Notes under the pieces: generated by a model
Seen by the model: only the letters and a program-made list of their open reading frames with translations
The model's database searches: none
Told to the model about the DNA's origin: nothing
NCBI GenBank assembly: GCA_015063785.1
Contig: SVTM01000002.1
Location: 42,556-106,555, forward strand
Reading direction: 5' to 3'
DNA length: 64,000 bases
Origin: Oscillospiraceae bacterium
Lineage (GTDB): Bacteria; Bacillota; Clostridia; Oscillospirales; CAG-382
Position numbers and translations under genes: made by a program
Shown here: one piece after another, positions 1 to 7,889 of the stretch
Layout of the letters: every line of letters starts with the position of its first letter
Numbering within the stretch: the first letter of the stretch is position 1

Positions 1-921
1 CGGCATTTGCTTTATGAGTCCGCCTGCTGAACTGTCGGGTCGCTTAAAAGGAGAAGTGTACTTTTTAATATCCTCGCCTACCACATCTACATCTTCCCTG
101 TTTTCGGGACAAAGACCGCGAGAAACTGCGTTTTTCACGGTGAGCACCTCGTCGATCTCAAAGCCCATAATACCTGATGCACACAGATCAAGGACAAAAG
201 GATTTGCTCCCGAAAGCACAAGTCCTACTTTTTTTGGTGTTCCACCTGCAGGACCGTTGCCCTCCATGGCAATTACTGCATCGATGACGCTGATCGACGG
301 CGAAACCGCGCAACAAAGATCCACAAGATATCGCGAAAAGTCCTTTTGTGCAGGAAACCGCGCATGCTGTTCGGCTTTCATAAGGCCGGGGATCGAGCCG
401 TACATATTCTTGACAGCAGCAGACATATTGCAAAGTGCATGGGTCTTTAGTCTGCAAAGGTTTACTATAAAATCAGCACTTGCAAGCGGATTGATTACAC
501 TGAAAGATTTTGAAACCTCGCCATCTTTATTTGACATTTCTGTATGTCCCATATCAAAATTAAGCTCAGCACCAGACTCGTCTGCCGCCTGTTTCATCAT
601 ACAGACATTGTATATGCCCGAGATAGATGCGGTGTTATAAACACCCCCGGGGCTGTCGCATATAACAACCTTTGCACCTTTATTTAAAAAATACTCCGCA
701 GCGGCTCTGACAAAATAAGGATGGGTGGTAATACCTGCATCGGGATTTCTTTTTGCAAGAAGATTTGGCTTTAGAGCAACTTTTTTTCCATCAAAATCAA
801 AATCTTTATATTGTTCGGAAATTATCTTGTCAAAATGGTCAAATACTATCTCTTTAATCCGTTCGCGGTCATAAGACTCGCAGGAATCGGCATACGCTTT
901 TGCATTTTTTGAATATGACAT
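1..921 (-). CDS. DUF362 domain protein (C-terminus beyond window)
   Basis: An open frame runs from an ATG at 921 off the left edge, giving 307 codons with no stop, so the C-terminus is missing. The ATG is preceded by a GGGGGA ribosome binding site. The N-terminus reads CESYD, then GKKVALKPNLL, and further in THPYFVRAAAEYF, RLKTHALCNMSAAVKNMYG and EGNGPAGGTPK, the usual landmarks of the DUF362 family. Members of this family are often fused to a C-terminal 4Fe-4S ferredoxin domain; whether this one is cannot be seen. The biochemical role of the family is not established. It appears to stand apart from the capsule operon, whose terminator lies upstream at 1238-1272. Confidence 0.85.
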   Translation of the reverse strand, partial: MSYSKNAKAYADSCESYDRERIKEIVFDHFDKIISEQYKDFDFDGKKVALKPNLLAKRNPDAGITTHPYFVRAAAEYFLNKGAKVVICDSPGGVYNTASISGIYNVCMMKQAADESGAELNFDMGHTEMSNKDGEVSKSFSVINPLASADFIVNLCRLKTHALCNMSAAVKNMYGSIPGLMKAEQHARFPAQKDFSRYLVDLCCAVSPSISVIDAVIAMEGNGPAGGTPKKVGLVLSGANPFVLDLCASGIMGFEIDEVLTVKNAVSRGLCPENREDVDVVGEDIKKYTSPFKRPDSSAGGLIKQMP

Positions 922-1005
922 ATTAATCCCCCGATATCGTTTTTTATTATTGTACCACAATACGGGAAAAATTTAAAGTGAAATATTAAAAAAACTGAAA
1001 AAATG

Positions 1006-1191
1006 TCAAAGATCGTCAACATCCTGGACGACATTTTCAAAAGGTTGCTCCGAAACACCTGTGTAGCTGCCCAAAGGATCTGTTTTTGACCGTGTGTTTT
1101 CGTCATTCAGCACTTTTTCTATCACTGCATCAACTTTCTTTACTTTTTCAGATTTTTTGCACCGCTTGTCATTTTTCTTGTTTTTCATCAT
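1006..1191 (-). CDS. small conserved acidic/lysine-rich protein, unknown function
   Basis: A 61-codon frame with a GAGGTG ribosome binding site 4 nt before a first ATG and 7 nt before an in-frame second ATG (1188), the better spaced start. The N-terminus is highly basic (MKNKKNDKRCKKSEK), and the C-terminus has the motif DPLGSYTG and ends VQDVDDL. From memory this bipartite pattern recurs in short hypothetical proteins of Oscillospiraceae-type Clostridia, which supports it being a real gene; no function is known to me. It has no membrane segment or signal peptide. A 9-bp inverted repeat spans its ribosome binding site and start codon. Confidence 0.65.
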   Translation of the reverse strand: MMKNKKNDKRCKKSEKVKKVDAVIEKVLNDENTRSKTDPLGSYTGVSEQPFENVVQDVDDL

Positions 1192-1210
1192 ATCACCTCG
1201 TTGATATGAT
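1187..1210 (-). promoter_or_regulatory. inverted repeat over RBS and start codon of the small protein gene
   Basis: ATCATATCA and TGATATGAT are perfect 9-bp arms separated by 6 nt that contain the GAGG of the ribosome binding site. The 3' arm includes the start codons. In mRNA this could form a weak A/U-rich hairpin masking the start. As DNA it could be an operator. Function is inference. Confidence 0.35.
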
Positions 1211-1237
1211 ATCCCAAAAGAAAGATTAAATACAAAA

Positions 1238-1272
1238 AAGTGACAAAGTCTTTGACCTTGCCACTTTTGTTT
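1238..1272 (-). terminator. intrinsic terminator of the capsule-regulator operon
   Basis: On the minus strand AAAAGTG...CACTTTTTT forms a long, slightly mismatched hairpin (AAAAGTGGCAAGGTC / GACTTTGTCACTTTT) followed by a T run. It lies just after the stop of the beta-helix lipoprotein gene and closes the operon that starts at the 7785-7813 promoter. Confidence 0.75.
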
Positions 1273-1277
1273 TTTAA

Positions 1278-3635
1278 TTATGCTTCCTGTTCTGCTTCTT
1301 CAGCTTCCTTTTCGGGGTCTGTCATAAGGAAGCAGATAATGGGATCTTCCTCCCTCATTACGACGCGAAGCTGAGTAACTGCGCTTCCTGTGAAGGGCTC
1401 TGTCTTGCCAAACATATAGCCGAGAGCACGTTCATAATACTGAACGTAGGTATTGTTGCGGAAGTTGATCTTTCTGTCTCCGCCTTGATTGTATCTGACA
1501 ATACTACCCTTGGAATAAGCAAATATGTTATCTTCAACGAGATAATTGTTAACTTCATCAATGATTTGGAAGCTGTTGTGGAGAGCAGCACCGCCTTCAC
1601 GGCCAACACTGCCCCAACCGTATGCGCCATACAAAGTCATGTTGTCGTGAACGTGAACGTTGTTAAGGCAGCTGCCGGGCATTTCGCCTCTGTTGTAGTA
1701 TTCGATCGACCAGTGGCAAAGTTCAACAAGATTGCCGCGATATTCGATGTTTTCCATTTTAATGATCTTGTCATTTGTGGAATACTGATGGGTAATACCT
1801 GTATCATAGATCTGGTAGATCCAGTTGTCGTAAACGTAATAACCGTTGCATCCACCGTATACTTCAACAGCGTTACCATACCGTGTAACGTTTGCGCCGT
1901 TATATCCCTTAAGGATAGAACCGCCAATCCATGCGAAGATACAGTTCTGAACTGTTCTGTTTTCAACAGTACCGGTACCAACACCATGAGAACCGCCGAA
2001 GATGATAGTAAGGTTATCAACAACTACATCTTTTTTGGATCCCTGGAACATATTGCCGCTCTCAGCGATTTCGATGGATTTGAAACGAGAACCGGGATTA
2101 CCCTCTGCGCTGTAAAGATAGAGATTGTTATTTGAAAGGTTGGAATAGAACTCGAGATCTTTTGTCAGATCTGCATAACCTGTAAATCCACCTGCACCCG
2201 AAACACGAAGCTGACCTACGAGCTCATCATAATTACCAATCTCGCCCGAATAGTCAAATACGATGTTACCAACGTTTTCAAGAGCATACGAGCACTTATA
2301 CACATTCTTAACATCAGTTTCAGTCCAAAGAGCAGGATCGGCAAAGTTACGCTTGGAACCATTAATGACAGGCTTAGGTCCGTCGCCATAAGAAGAATAT
2401 GTTACACCTGCAGATTCCTTGACCTTACCGCGGAATTCATCGCCGCGTCTGAAAAGAACAACGTCGCCGTGGTTGAGACCGATGATGTTCAATTTAGAGA
2501 TCGTAGCAATAGGCTCTTCAGGAGAAAGACCGTTGTTGCTGTCAGAACCGTCGTTGGAAATGTAGATTATCTTGTTTGTCGAGCCTTCGGGAAGAGTTGT
2601 GAACATATTGGGAGTGTTTTCAATATAATCACGTCTTTTCTGCGCCTTGCGATCGATTTCTGCAAGAAGTTCTTCATCGTCAAAAAGAATACCCTTGTCG
2701 TCAGCTATTGCAGAGCCTGCTTCGATAGTGATTTCAACATCTGCGTTTTCCGGAACAGTTGCAGGATCAAAATACTTTGCCACAAGCGCTGAGAAAGGAG
2801 CAGTGGGATCAGCAAAAGGCCCAAAGCTGTATATTATATTGCTTCCCTCGACAGTTATCCTTGATTCGGTATATTCCAAATCTTCGTAATATTGGGGATA
2901 CTTTTCTGCGTCGGGAACAATTGTGATAAGGTTCTGTGTACCCACCTTTACAGTTCTTGCGCTATCTACATCATAACCGTAATTATTGTGAACATAGCTC
3001 TTTATATCGTTGACATAGCTATCATAAATTGGGTCGGTATACTGAATTGTATAATCGGCAATATCAACACCGTTGATCTTAAAGGAATCAATGGGATAAT
3101 CGAAAGAAATAGTTTCTGAATGACCGGGATCTACAGCAACAGAGCAGGTTTCTGCATCAACGTAATTTTCTATGAAATAATTTACTGCATCTTCAACGTA
3201 AGCATCACTCTTTGCAAGAATAGCAAGTCTTGTACCTTCCTGAAGAATAACAAAATCGCGCGCTCTTTCAACAATCTTTGCAGCGCTGTCTGTTTCCTCG
3301 CGGTTGGTATGACCAATAAGAATTTCGTGGTCCTGGCGCTGAAATTCGGGGTGACCCGCCTTTTCAAAGTCGGATTTGACTTCGAGTTCAACACCTGTCA
3401 CGTCAAGAATTGTATTTTTAAGGTTCATACAAGCATTGAGAACCGATCCGGGTGCGTTTTCGGCGCGGACGATAGTGTACTTTGAAGTACCGTCTGCATC
3501 GATAACATTGAACTTTGTCTCATCGATCTCGTAGTTGAATCCTTCCCCGTCCCCCGCATTCTGAGGTCCGCAAGCAGAGAAACTTCCTGCAACGCAAAAT
3601 GCAGCAAGAAGAAGGCTTAAGATTTTCTTTTTCAT
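1278..3635 (-). CDS. secreted lipoprotein with right-handed beta-helix domain
   Basis: 785 aa. Residues 1-21 are a lipoprotein signal (MKKKILSLLLAAFCVAGSFSAC, cysteine at 22), so it should be anchored outside the membrane. Residues about 50-330 resemble the N-terminal accessory domains of some glycosidases (ENAPGSVLNACMNLKNTI; a repeated ILIGHTNRE motif) and are followed by IIYISNDGSDSNNGLSPEEPIATI and GDVVLFRRGDEF, the typical entry into a parallel beta-helix (pectate-lyase-like) fold that fills the rest with repeated N/G turns. The substrate is unknown; polysaccharide binding or lysis is plausible. It is the last gene of the CpsBCD/kinase/PqqD/peptidase operon, 11 nt after the peptidase gene, with an AAAGGAG ribosome binding site. 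Context suggests action on the surface polysaccharide or display as an exported product. Confidence 0.8.
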   Translation of the reverse strand: MKKKILSLLLAAFCVAGSFSACGPQNAGDGEGFNYEIDETKFNVIDADGTSKYTIVRAENAPGSVLNACMNLKNTILDVTGVELEVKSDFEKAGHPEFQRQDHEILIGHTNREETDSAAKIVERARDFVILQEGTRLAILAKSDAYVEDAVNYFIENYVDAETCSVAVDPGHSETISFDYPIDSFKINGVDIADYTIQYTDPIYDSYVNDIKSYVHNNYGYDVDSARTVKVGTQNLITIVPDAEKYPQYYEDLEYTESRITVEGSNIIYSFGPFADPTAPFSALVAKYFDPATVPENADVEITIEAGSAIADDKGILFDDEELLAEIDRKAQKRRDYIENTPNMFTTLPEGSTNKIIYISNDGSDSNNGLSPEEPIATISKLNIIGLNHGDVVLFRRGDEFRGKVKESAGVTYSSYGDGPKPVINGSKRNFADPALWTETDVKNVYKCSYALENVGNIVFDYSGEIGNYDELVGQLRVSGAGGFTGYADLTKDLEFYSNLSNNNLYLYSAEGNPGSRFKSIEIAESGNMFQGSKKDVVVDNLTIIFGGSHGVGTGTVENRTVQNCIFAWIGGSILKGYNGANVTRYGNAVEVYGGCNGYYVYDNWIYQIYDTGITHQYSTNDKIIKMENIEYRGNLVELCHWSIEYYNRGEMPGSCLNNVHVHDNMTLYGAYGWGSVGREGGAALHNSFQIIDEVNNYLVEDNIFAYSKGSIVRYNQGGDRKINFRNNTYVQYYERALGYMFGKTEPFTGSAVTQLRVVMREEDPIICFLMTDPEKEAEEAEQEA

Positions 3636-3646
3636 ACAAAACTCCT

Positions 3647-4159
3647 TTATTTTTTATTGAAATTATTAAAAACGTTTTTTATGCGTGAGCACAAAGCTCT
3701 GAATTTCAGCACAAAATAACGGATAAAAAAGCATCTGCACCAGAAGAAAACATAGATCTTGTATCCAAAAGATTTCTCAAAATCTATCGTTCTCCCGTTT
3801 CTGACAATTCTTTTAACAACTGCTATAACGTGTGCATCGCTAATACCTTTTTCTATAGCTAGTTGATTGTCGCCACAGATATGATATCCGTCGGGATTAA
3901 CCTTTAACACTCTGTGAAGAGTGAACTGTCCGCTATCTCTTTTATACAGAGGGACATCATATTTATGCAGGCGTCCGCTGGGTTTTGCCAGAACTACTGT
4001 ATCTTTTCTGTTGCGCAAAAGCGGAAGCATACTTGTGCCGGCGGTGACGAGCGAAAACTCCCCACCACTTTCAACAACCTCGCGGATGATGTTTTCGAGC
4101 TCTAACAAAGGCGCTGTAAAATGCGGTGCGCTGTCGCGTTCGTTACTCTTCGATGACAC
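3647..4159 (-). CDS. S24/S26-family peptidase-like protein
   Basis: The core reads GTSMLPLLRNRKD, with the serine nucleophile of signal-peptidase/LexA-like enzymes, followed by LHRVLKV and YHICGDNQ. The family uses a Ser-Lys or Ser-His dyad; the histidine of LHRV is a candidate partner. A C-terminal hydrophobic stretch (IYVFFWCRCFFIRYFVLKF) may be a membrane anchor. I chose a GTG start at 4159 with GCGAGG 7 nt upstream, which overlaps the PqqD-like gene by 17 nt; an in-frame TTG at 4180 is the alternative. This peptidase commonly sits beside PqqD-like and HprK-like genes. A role in processing or exporting a peptide or lipoprotein of this operon is inference. Confidence 0.75.
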   Translation of the reverse strand: MSSKSNERDSAPHFTAPLLELENIIREVVESGGEFSLVTAGTSMLPLLRNRKDTVVLAKPSGRLHKYDVPLYKRDSGQFTLHRVLKVNPDGYHICGDNQLAIEKGISDAHVIAVVKRIVRNGRTIDFEKSFGYKIYVFFWCRCFFIRYFVLKFRALCSRIKNVFNNFNKK

Positions 4160-4409
4160 CTGCAGACCTCGCCTTTTCAAGAAAAGCTCTTACATCGCGG
4201 GATGCAAGCTCTGTATCTATGCCGTATTTTTCAGCCATGGCGTCAACAATTTCTTTTTCATCCGCCTGTTTTTCAAGCAAAGACCAGATAAACGCACCTG
4301 TGGAATTGAGGTTTATCATAGCATTAAATTCAACAGAAGCCTTGCCAACTGCAACGACAACTTCGCTTCCGCCAACGTTTCTTCTAACAAATCCTTCTTT
4401 TATTTTCAT
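4143..4409 (-). CDS. PqqD-family peptide-binding protein
   Basis: 88 aa, starting at the second ATG (GGAG, 7 nt spacing). The sequence INLNSTGAFIWSLLEK followed by DEKEIVDAMAEKYG and DVRAFLEKARSAGVIEE is the classic PqqD winged-helix pattern, also called a RiPP recognition element. Such proteins bind the leader of a ribosomally made peptide and present it to a modifying enzyme. Here the neighbours are an HprK-like kinase (13 nt upstream) and a peptidase (overlapping downstream). No radical SAM enzyme, cyclase or obvious precursor peptide is seen nearby, so the client is unknown. Family assignment is firm from motifs; the role is inferred. Confidence 0.85.
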   Translation of the reverse strand: MKIKEGFVRRNVGGSEVVVAVGKASVEFNAMINLNSTGAFIWSLLEKQADEKEIVDAMAEKYGIDTELASRDVRAFLEKARSAGVIEE

Positions 4410-4422
4410 AAACATACTCCTT

Positions 4423-5124
4423 TTATCGACTCATAAACTGGTACGAGGTCAAAACCGCATCGTCGCTGATATTACAGAAAAGCTCATACACAGGAACGCT
4501 TTCAAGTACTCTTCCGAGAATACCCAGTGCAAGATCCATAAGCTCGGGATCCTGCGGTCTGTAAGATTGGTTAAAAAGCTTTGGTACTGCAGAAACCCTG
4601 TCGGCAACGCGGATGCTGTTTTCAACTCCGCGGTTGAGAAGACAAATACCTTTGACAGGAACGATAATATTTGAATTAAGCGAAGTTTTCCCGGAAAAAG
4701 GTGTTCCGCAGGCGCAGACTTTGCCATCCATAAAACGCAGAGCCGGCTTGTCGTCATTGACATACACCGCACGATCGCCAAAGTGCTCTTTCCACAGCGA
4801 AGTGTGGGTGCTTTTTCCGGTTCCGCTGGATGCGGAAAAAAGATAAGCCTGTCCGTCTACAGCGATACACGACGAATGAAGCATCATTCCGTCAAAACGT
4901 AGAAGCCTTTTATAAAACTCATAACCGTACCAAGCGTATTCGCAAGCCTCTTCCGACATACCGGGGGTATTTTTTGACTTTGCAGAAATTGCAGCAAGCG
5001 GAATATCTATTGAAAAATCCGCTTTATCTGCGGTATCGACCGAATACATATGTGCTCTTTGGGAAAGAAGAGGAAACTTCGGTTCCATCTCAACCAAAAG
5101 ACCTGCGATATTATATTTTTCCAT
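4423..5124 (-). CDS. HPr-kinase/PEPCK-like P-loop kinase
   Basis: 233 aa from an ATG with a GAGAGGT ribosome binding site. The P-loop is SASSGTGKST at residues 97-106, followed by HTSLW, NDDKPA (123-128) and GTPFSGK, the signature of the HprK/PEPCK-like superfamily found next to PqqD genes. Related kinases in lasso-peptide clusters phosphorylate the peptide tail; HPr kinase phosphorylates a serine of HPr. Too short and too divergent to be a metabolic PEP carboxykinase. It is part of the CpsBCD operon, 8 nt after the VanZ-like gene. The substrate is unknown. Confidence 0.8.
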   Translation of the reverse strand: MEKYNIAGLLVEMEPKFPLLSQRAHMYSVDTADKADFSIDIPLAAISAKSKNTPGMSEEACEYAWYGYEFYKRLLRFDGMMLHSSCIAVDGQAYLFSASSGTGKSTHTSLWKEHFGDRAVYVNDDKPALRFMDGKVCACGTPFSGKTSLNSNIIVPVKGICLLNRGVENSIRVADRVSAVPKLFNQSYRPQDPELMDLALGILGRVLESVPVYELFCNISDDAVLTSYQFMSR

Positions 5125-5132
5125 GGTACCTC

Positions 5133-5642
5133 TCAATCAGTAATACGTCGTTTTTTTACAAATTCAACGATGCGAAGAATGATAAAGCATACGGTGCAGG
5201 CAAAGATACCGCCCGAGCAATCGATAAAAACATCTGTGAATCTGCAAGCTCTTCCGGCAGAGAACGTCTGAAGAGTTTCGTCTGCTATGGCGACGAAAAA
5301 AGTTATTGTCATCGAAAAAGCAAAACTCTTTGTCTCGTTATCCTGTCTAACGAAAAAGACAAAGAACAAAAGCGAAGAAAGAATTGCAAACTCGGTAAAG
5401 TGAGCAAGCTTTCTGACAAAGTTTGTCACAAAAGCCGCAAAATCGACTGTCAATTTATCATCGGGCACACAAAGGATGCTGTCGATGACAAAATCTACAA
5501 TACATCCGCTTTGGATAAGAGAATCATCTGCGTTTTTCAGAGAATTTGAAAAGATAAATGCAGTCCACACCAAAGAAAGAACTGTCAGAACCCAAAAGAA
5601 TACACTTCTCTTTTTTGTCAATGAAGACCCAAAGCTTCGCAC
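5133..5642 (-). CDS. VanZ-like membrane protein
   Basis: 169 aa, probable GTG start with AAAGGA 8 nt upstream, overlapping the end of the phosphatase gene by 25 nt. Four hydrophobic segments carry the VanZ-family landmarks IFSNS, RKLAHFTEFAIL and DETLQTFSAGRACRFTDVFIDCSGG. VanZ proteins are small integral membrane proteins; in VanZ itself the effect is low-level teicoplanin resistance, but most members are of unknown function and often lie in surface-polysaccharide loci, as here. A second VanZ-like gene is at 41477-42085. Confidence 0.85.
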   Translation of the reverse strand: MRSFGSSLTKKRSVFFWVLTVLSLVWTAFIFSNSLKNADDSLIQSGCIVDFVIDSILCVPDDKLTVDFAAFVTNFVRKLAHFTEFAILSSLLFFVFFVRQDNETKSFAFSMTITFFVAIADETLQTFSAGRACRFTDVFIDCSGGIFACTVCFIILRIVEFVKKRRITD

Positions 5643-6316
5643 TGCAATATCCTTTCGTAATCGTCGAACTCAATAAGCTTTTCGAGTTTTTTCATACCCT
5701 TCTCGGCGTCTGTGATCCTGAAATCGATCTTATGGGCGTCTGTACCCGTAATAATATCGACACCGGCGTTGTAAAGGTTTCTGAAAAACCTTCTGCTACC
5801 CATTTTTGCCATCGAGAAAAGATTGACTTGAAAAACCAATCCGTCAAGAGAAAGAATATCCGAATAATCTTCATTACTGAAAAGAGCATCGTATCTTTCA
5901 AAATGAGCAACTACAGGGGTAAGTCCGTGTCTGACCTTGATATCAAAAAGTTCTTCCGCAAATCGCGATGAGTACTTTTTCATCGGAAATTCCACAAGAA
6001 TACGGTTTGTACCGGGAATAGCAAGTTTTGCAAGATCGCACTTCTTTGACACGCCCTCTTCAATCGCAACCTCAGCTGCTAGAAGCACATTAAGTTCCTC
6101 AGGGAAATCCACCTTTGTGAAAGCCTCGTTTCTTCTTGAAACAAATTCCTCCACGGGCTCCTTGTGGTTGTAATAGTGCGGAGTGGCAATAACCGTGCCA
6201 AAACCTAACGAAACGAGTTTTGATGCAATACTAACAGAAACAGTTTCGTCCTTTGCCCCGTCATCAATGCCGGGCAAAATGTGGCAGTGGGAATCGACAT
6301 AACTCTTCATACTCAT
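5618..6316 (-). CDS. cpsB: CpsB/YwqE-type tyrosine-protein phosphatase (PHP domain)
   Basis: 232 aa. It begins VDSHCHILPGIDDGAKD, the metal-binding PHP motif of CpsB/YwqE phosphatases, with ATPHYY, AAEVAIEEG, HFERYD and GTDAHK supplying further metal ligands. The known role is manganese-dependent dephosphorylation of the partner BY-kinase (CpsD), which modulates polysaccharide assembly. It directly follows cpsD (7 nt gap) with no strong ribosome binding site, suggesting translational coupling. Length fits the family. Confidence 0.92.
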   Translation of the reverse strand: MSMKSYVDSHCHILPGIDDGAKDETVSVSIASKLVSLGFGTVIATPHYYNHKEPVEEFVSRRNEAFTKVDFPEELNVLLAAEVAIEEGVSKKCDLAKLAIPGTNRILVEFPMKKYSSRFAEELFDIKVRHGLTPVVAHFERYDALFSNEDYSDILSLDGLVFQVNLFSMAKMGSRRFFRNLYNAGVDIITGTDAHKIDFRITDAEKGMKKLEKLIEFDDYERILQCEALGLH

Positions 6317-6322
6317 AATATG

Positions 6323-7033
6323 TTATTTATCTGACGAATAGTAATATCCGCCGACGCGAGTTGTCGACTGATCTTCCTGACCGACGATGGCAGCGCCGAG
6401 TATCGGAAACTGAGCGAACTTGAGCTTTTCAACGGTTTTGGCAAAATCGCTATGGGAAGTTCTCTTGTAACGGCAGGAAAGCAAAACACCTGCGGCTATA
6501 TTAGAAAGCATCAGCGCATCGGATACCGCAAGAATAGGCGGAGTATCGATGATGATATAGTCATAGATCTTTTCAAGCTCCGCAACGAAAGAAGCAAATT
6601 TCTTGGAGCTGAGAAGCTCAGAAGGGTTGGGCGGAATTGTGCCTGCAGGCAAAAAGTCGAGGTTGAGACCGGGAATGCCGACAATGGCGTTTTCGACCGA
6701 CTTGTTAAGAAGAATGTCGGAAAGTCCGCAATCGGGCTTGATGCCGAAAATTCTGTGAAGAGTCGGACGACGAAGGTCTGCATCGATAATGATGACTTTA
6801 TGCTGAAGCTTTGCAAGAGAAATTGCAAGATTTGAACTTAAAGTGGATTTGCACTCCGAAGGGCAGGCGCTGGAGACAACGACTGCTTTTTTCTCGTTGT
6901 CAAGACCTGCAAGCGAAAACATCACGTTAGTACGGAGATTATTGTACGCTTCGAGATAGTCAAAGGGAGATTCGTTGTTAAGTTTGAAGACAGCCGATGA
7001 ATGAGTGGGACGTGCAATTTTTTTACTTGCCAT
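6323..7033 (-). CDS. cpsD: CpsD-type bacterial tyrosine kinase with altered P-loop
   Basis: 236 aa. Walker A region SSACPSECKST (residues 54-64), Walker A' VIIIDADLRRP, Walker B YIIIDTPPIL, and a C-terminal tyrosine cluster (GGYYYSSDK) that is the usual autophosphorylation site. BY-kinases act with a Wzz-like activator to control polysaccharide polymerisation. The Walker A glycine of GEGKST is replaced by cysteine at residue 61 (codon TGC, one base from GGC), so ATP binding may be altered or this is a subfamily variant. The ATG overlaps the end of the cpsC gene by 11 nt. Confidence 0.92.
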   Translation of the reverse strand: MASKKIARPTHSSAVFKLNNESPFDYLEAYNNLRTNVMFSLAGLDNEKKAVVVSSACPSECKSTLSSNLAISLAKLQHKVIIIDADLRRPTLHRIFGIKPDCGLSDILLNKSVENAIVGIPGLNLDFLPAGTIPPNPSELLSSKKFASFVAELEKIYDYIIIDTPPILAVSDALMLSNIAAGVLLSCRYKRTSHSDFAKTVEKLKFAQFPILGAAIVGQEDQSTTRVGGYYYSSDK

Positions 7034-7748
7034 ATCTGTTGCCGCCTTTCTGCTTTATAGTGGGATTGGGAATATTGCCGAGAACGGGAAGACCGTACTT
7101 TTTGGATATATCATCTTCCTCGGCGATCTTATTGCTGAAAAATACAGAAACCGCAACTGCAAGAAGTCCGAGTATTGCACCTATGATGCCAAAGCGGATA
7201 CCCGAGCTTATGGGAGAAGCTTTTCTTACATATTTTTGCGGAACGCCCTGCGCCTTGAGCTCGGCATAGCCGAGACCGTCACTGACACGTGGGGGTAGAT
7301 ATGTATCTACCGCCGAAGAGATCTCTTCAGATAGCTTCATATCCCTTGTGGTTACAAGGATAAGCATGATCGGAACGTCCTTGTCAACCTGCTGTACAGA
7401 GATCGACGACGAGAGAAGACGCGTTGATATCTTGTCTGTATCGTCTCTCGTTTCGTTCATAAAATCCGCAAGACCTTCGATTATGTGGGGAAGGTCAATG
7501 TAGCTTTTATAGATGTTGGTCAGATTTGTTGCAACAGTCATATCATTGATTGATGTGACCTTGCTTGAATCATCATTTGAGTAAGTTGCGCTGTTTTTGA
7601 TAGAATACGCTCTTGAAACCTCATAAACGGGGCTCGAGAAAAAAGTTGCACGGCAGAAACCGATGATGAATGCAACGAGAATGAAAGAAACAATCAGCTT
7701 CCAGCGCTTAAAGAAAACCGATATATCAATTGTGTTCTTGTTTTCCAT
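7023..7748 (-). CDS. cpsC: Wzz/CpsC-type chain-length determinant protein
   Basis: 241 aa, starting at the ATG with GGAGGT 6 nt upstream, inside a longer frame. N-terminal IDISVFFKRWKLIVSFILVAFIIGF is the first membrane segment, followed by an extracellular domain of about 140 residues and a second segment (GIRFGIIGAILGLLAVAVSVFF) preceded by proline-containing KASPISSG, as is typical. The C-terminal cytoplasmic tail (KYGLPVLGNIPN) contacts and activates the CpsD kinase. First gene of the operon; a consensus promoter lies 37 nt upstream of its start. Confidence 0.9.
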   Translation of the reverse strand: MENKNTIDISVFFKRWKLIVSFILVAFIIGFCRATFFSSPVYEVSRAYSIKNSATYSNDDSSKVTSINDMTVATNLTNIYKSYIDLPHIIEGLADFMNETRDDTDKISTRLLSSSISVQQVDKDVPIMLILVTTRDMKLSEEISSAVDTYLPPRVSDGLGYAELKAQGVPQKYVRKASPISSGIRFGIIGAILGLLAVAVSVFFSNKIAEEDDISKKYGLPVLGNIPNPTIKQKGGNRYGK

Positions 7749-7784
7749 TGAAACCTCCAAATTTCGCATCATGGTACAGAATAC

Positions 7785-7813
7785 ATTGTACAATTTTTAA
7801 TAGCAAAAGTCAA
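7785..7813 (-). promoter_or_regulatory. sigma-A promoter of the cps/kinase/PqqD operon
   Basis: Minus strand TTGACT, 17-bp spacer, TACAAT. It lies 37-65 nt upstream of the cpsC start and points toward it; no further promoter of similar quality was noticed within the eight-gene operon. Confidence 0.75.
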
Positions 7814-7831
7814 GTGATTTTGGACAAATAA

Positions 7832-7872
7832 CTAAAAAAGAAAAGCAGATACCGCAAAATCACGGTATCTGC
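7832..7872 (-). terminator. intrinsic terminator of the zinc-ribbon repeat protein gene
   Basis: Minus strand perfect 10-bp stem GCAGATACCG / CGGTATCTGC with an 8-nt loop and a following TTTTCTTTTTT. It isolates this gene from the downstream cps operon. Confidence 0.9.
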
Positions 7873-7889
7873 CACAAAATTACGATAAT

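Noticed and set aside
3636..4422. Short precursor peptide gene for the PqqD module
   Set aside because: Gaps between these genes are under 15 nt and no extra ribosome binding site with a short frame was found within the operon.
4423..5124. ATP-dependent PEP carboxykinase
   Set aside because: Shares the P-loop and DDKPA but is less than half the length of PEPCK and lacks its substrate-binding domain; the PqqD neighbour fits the HprK-like kinases.
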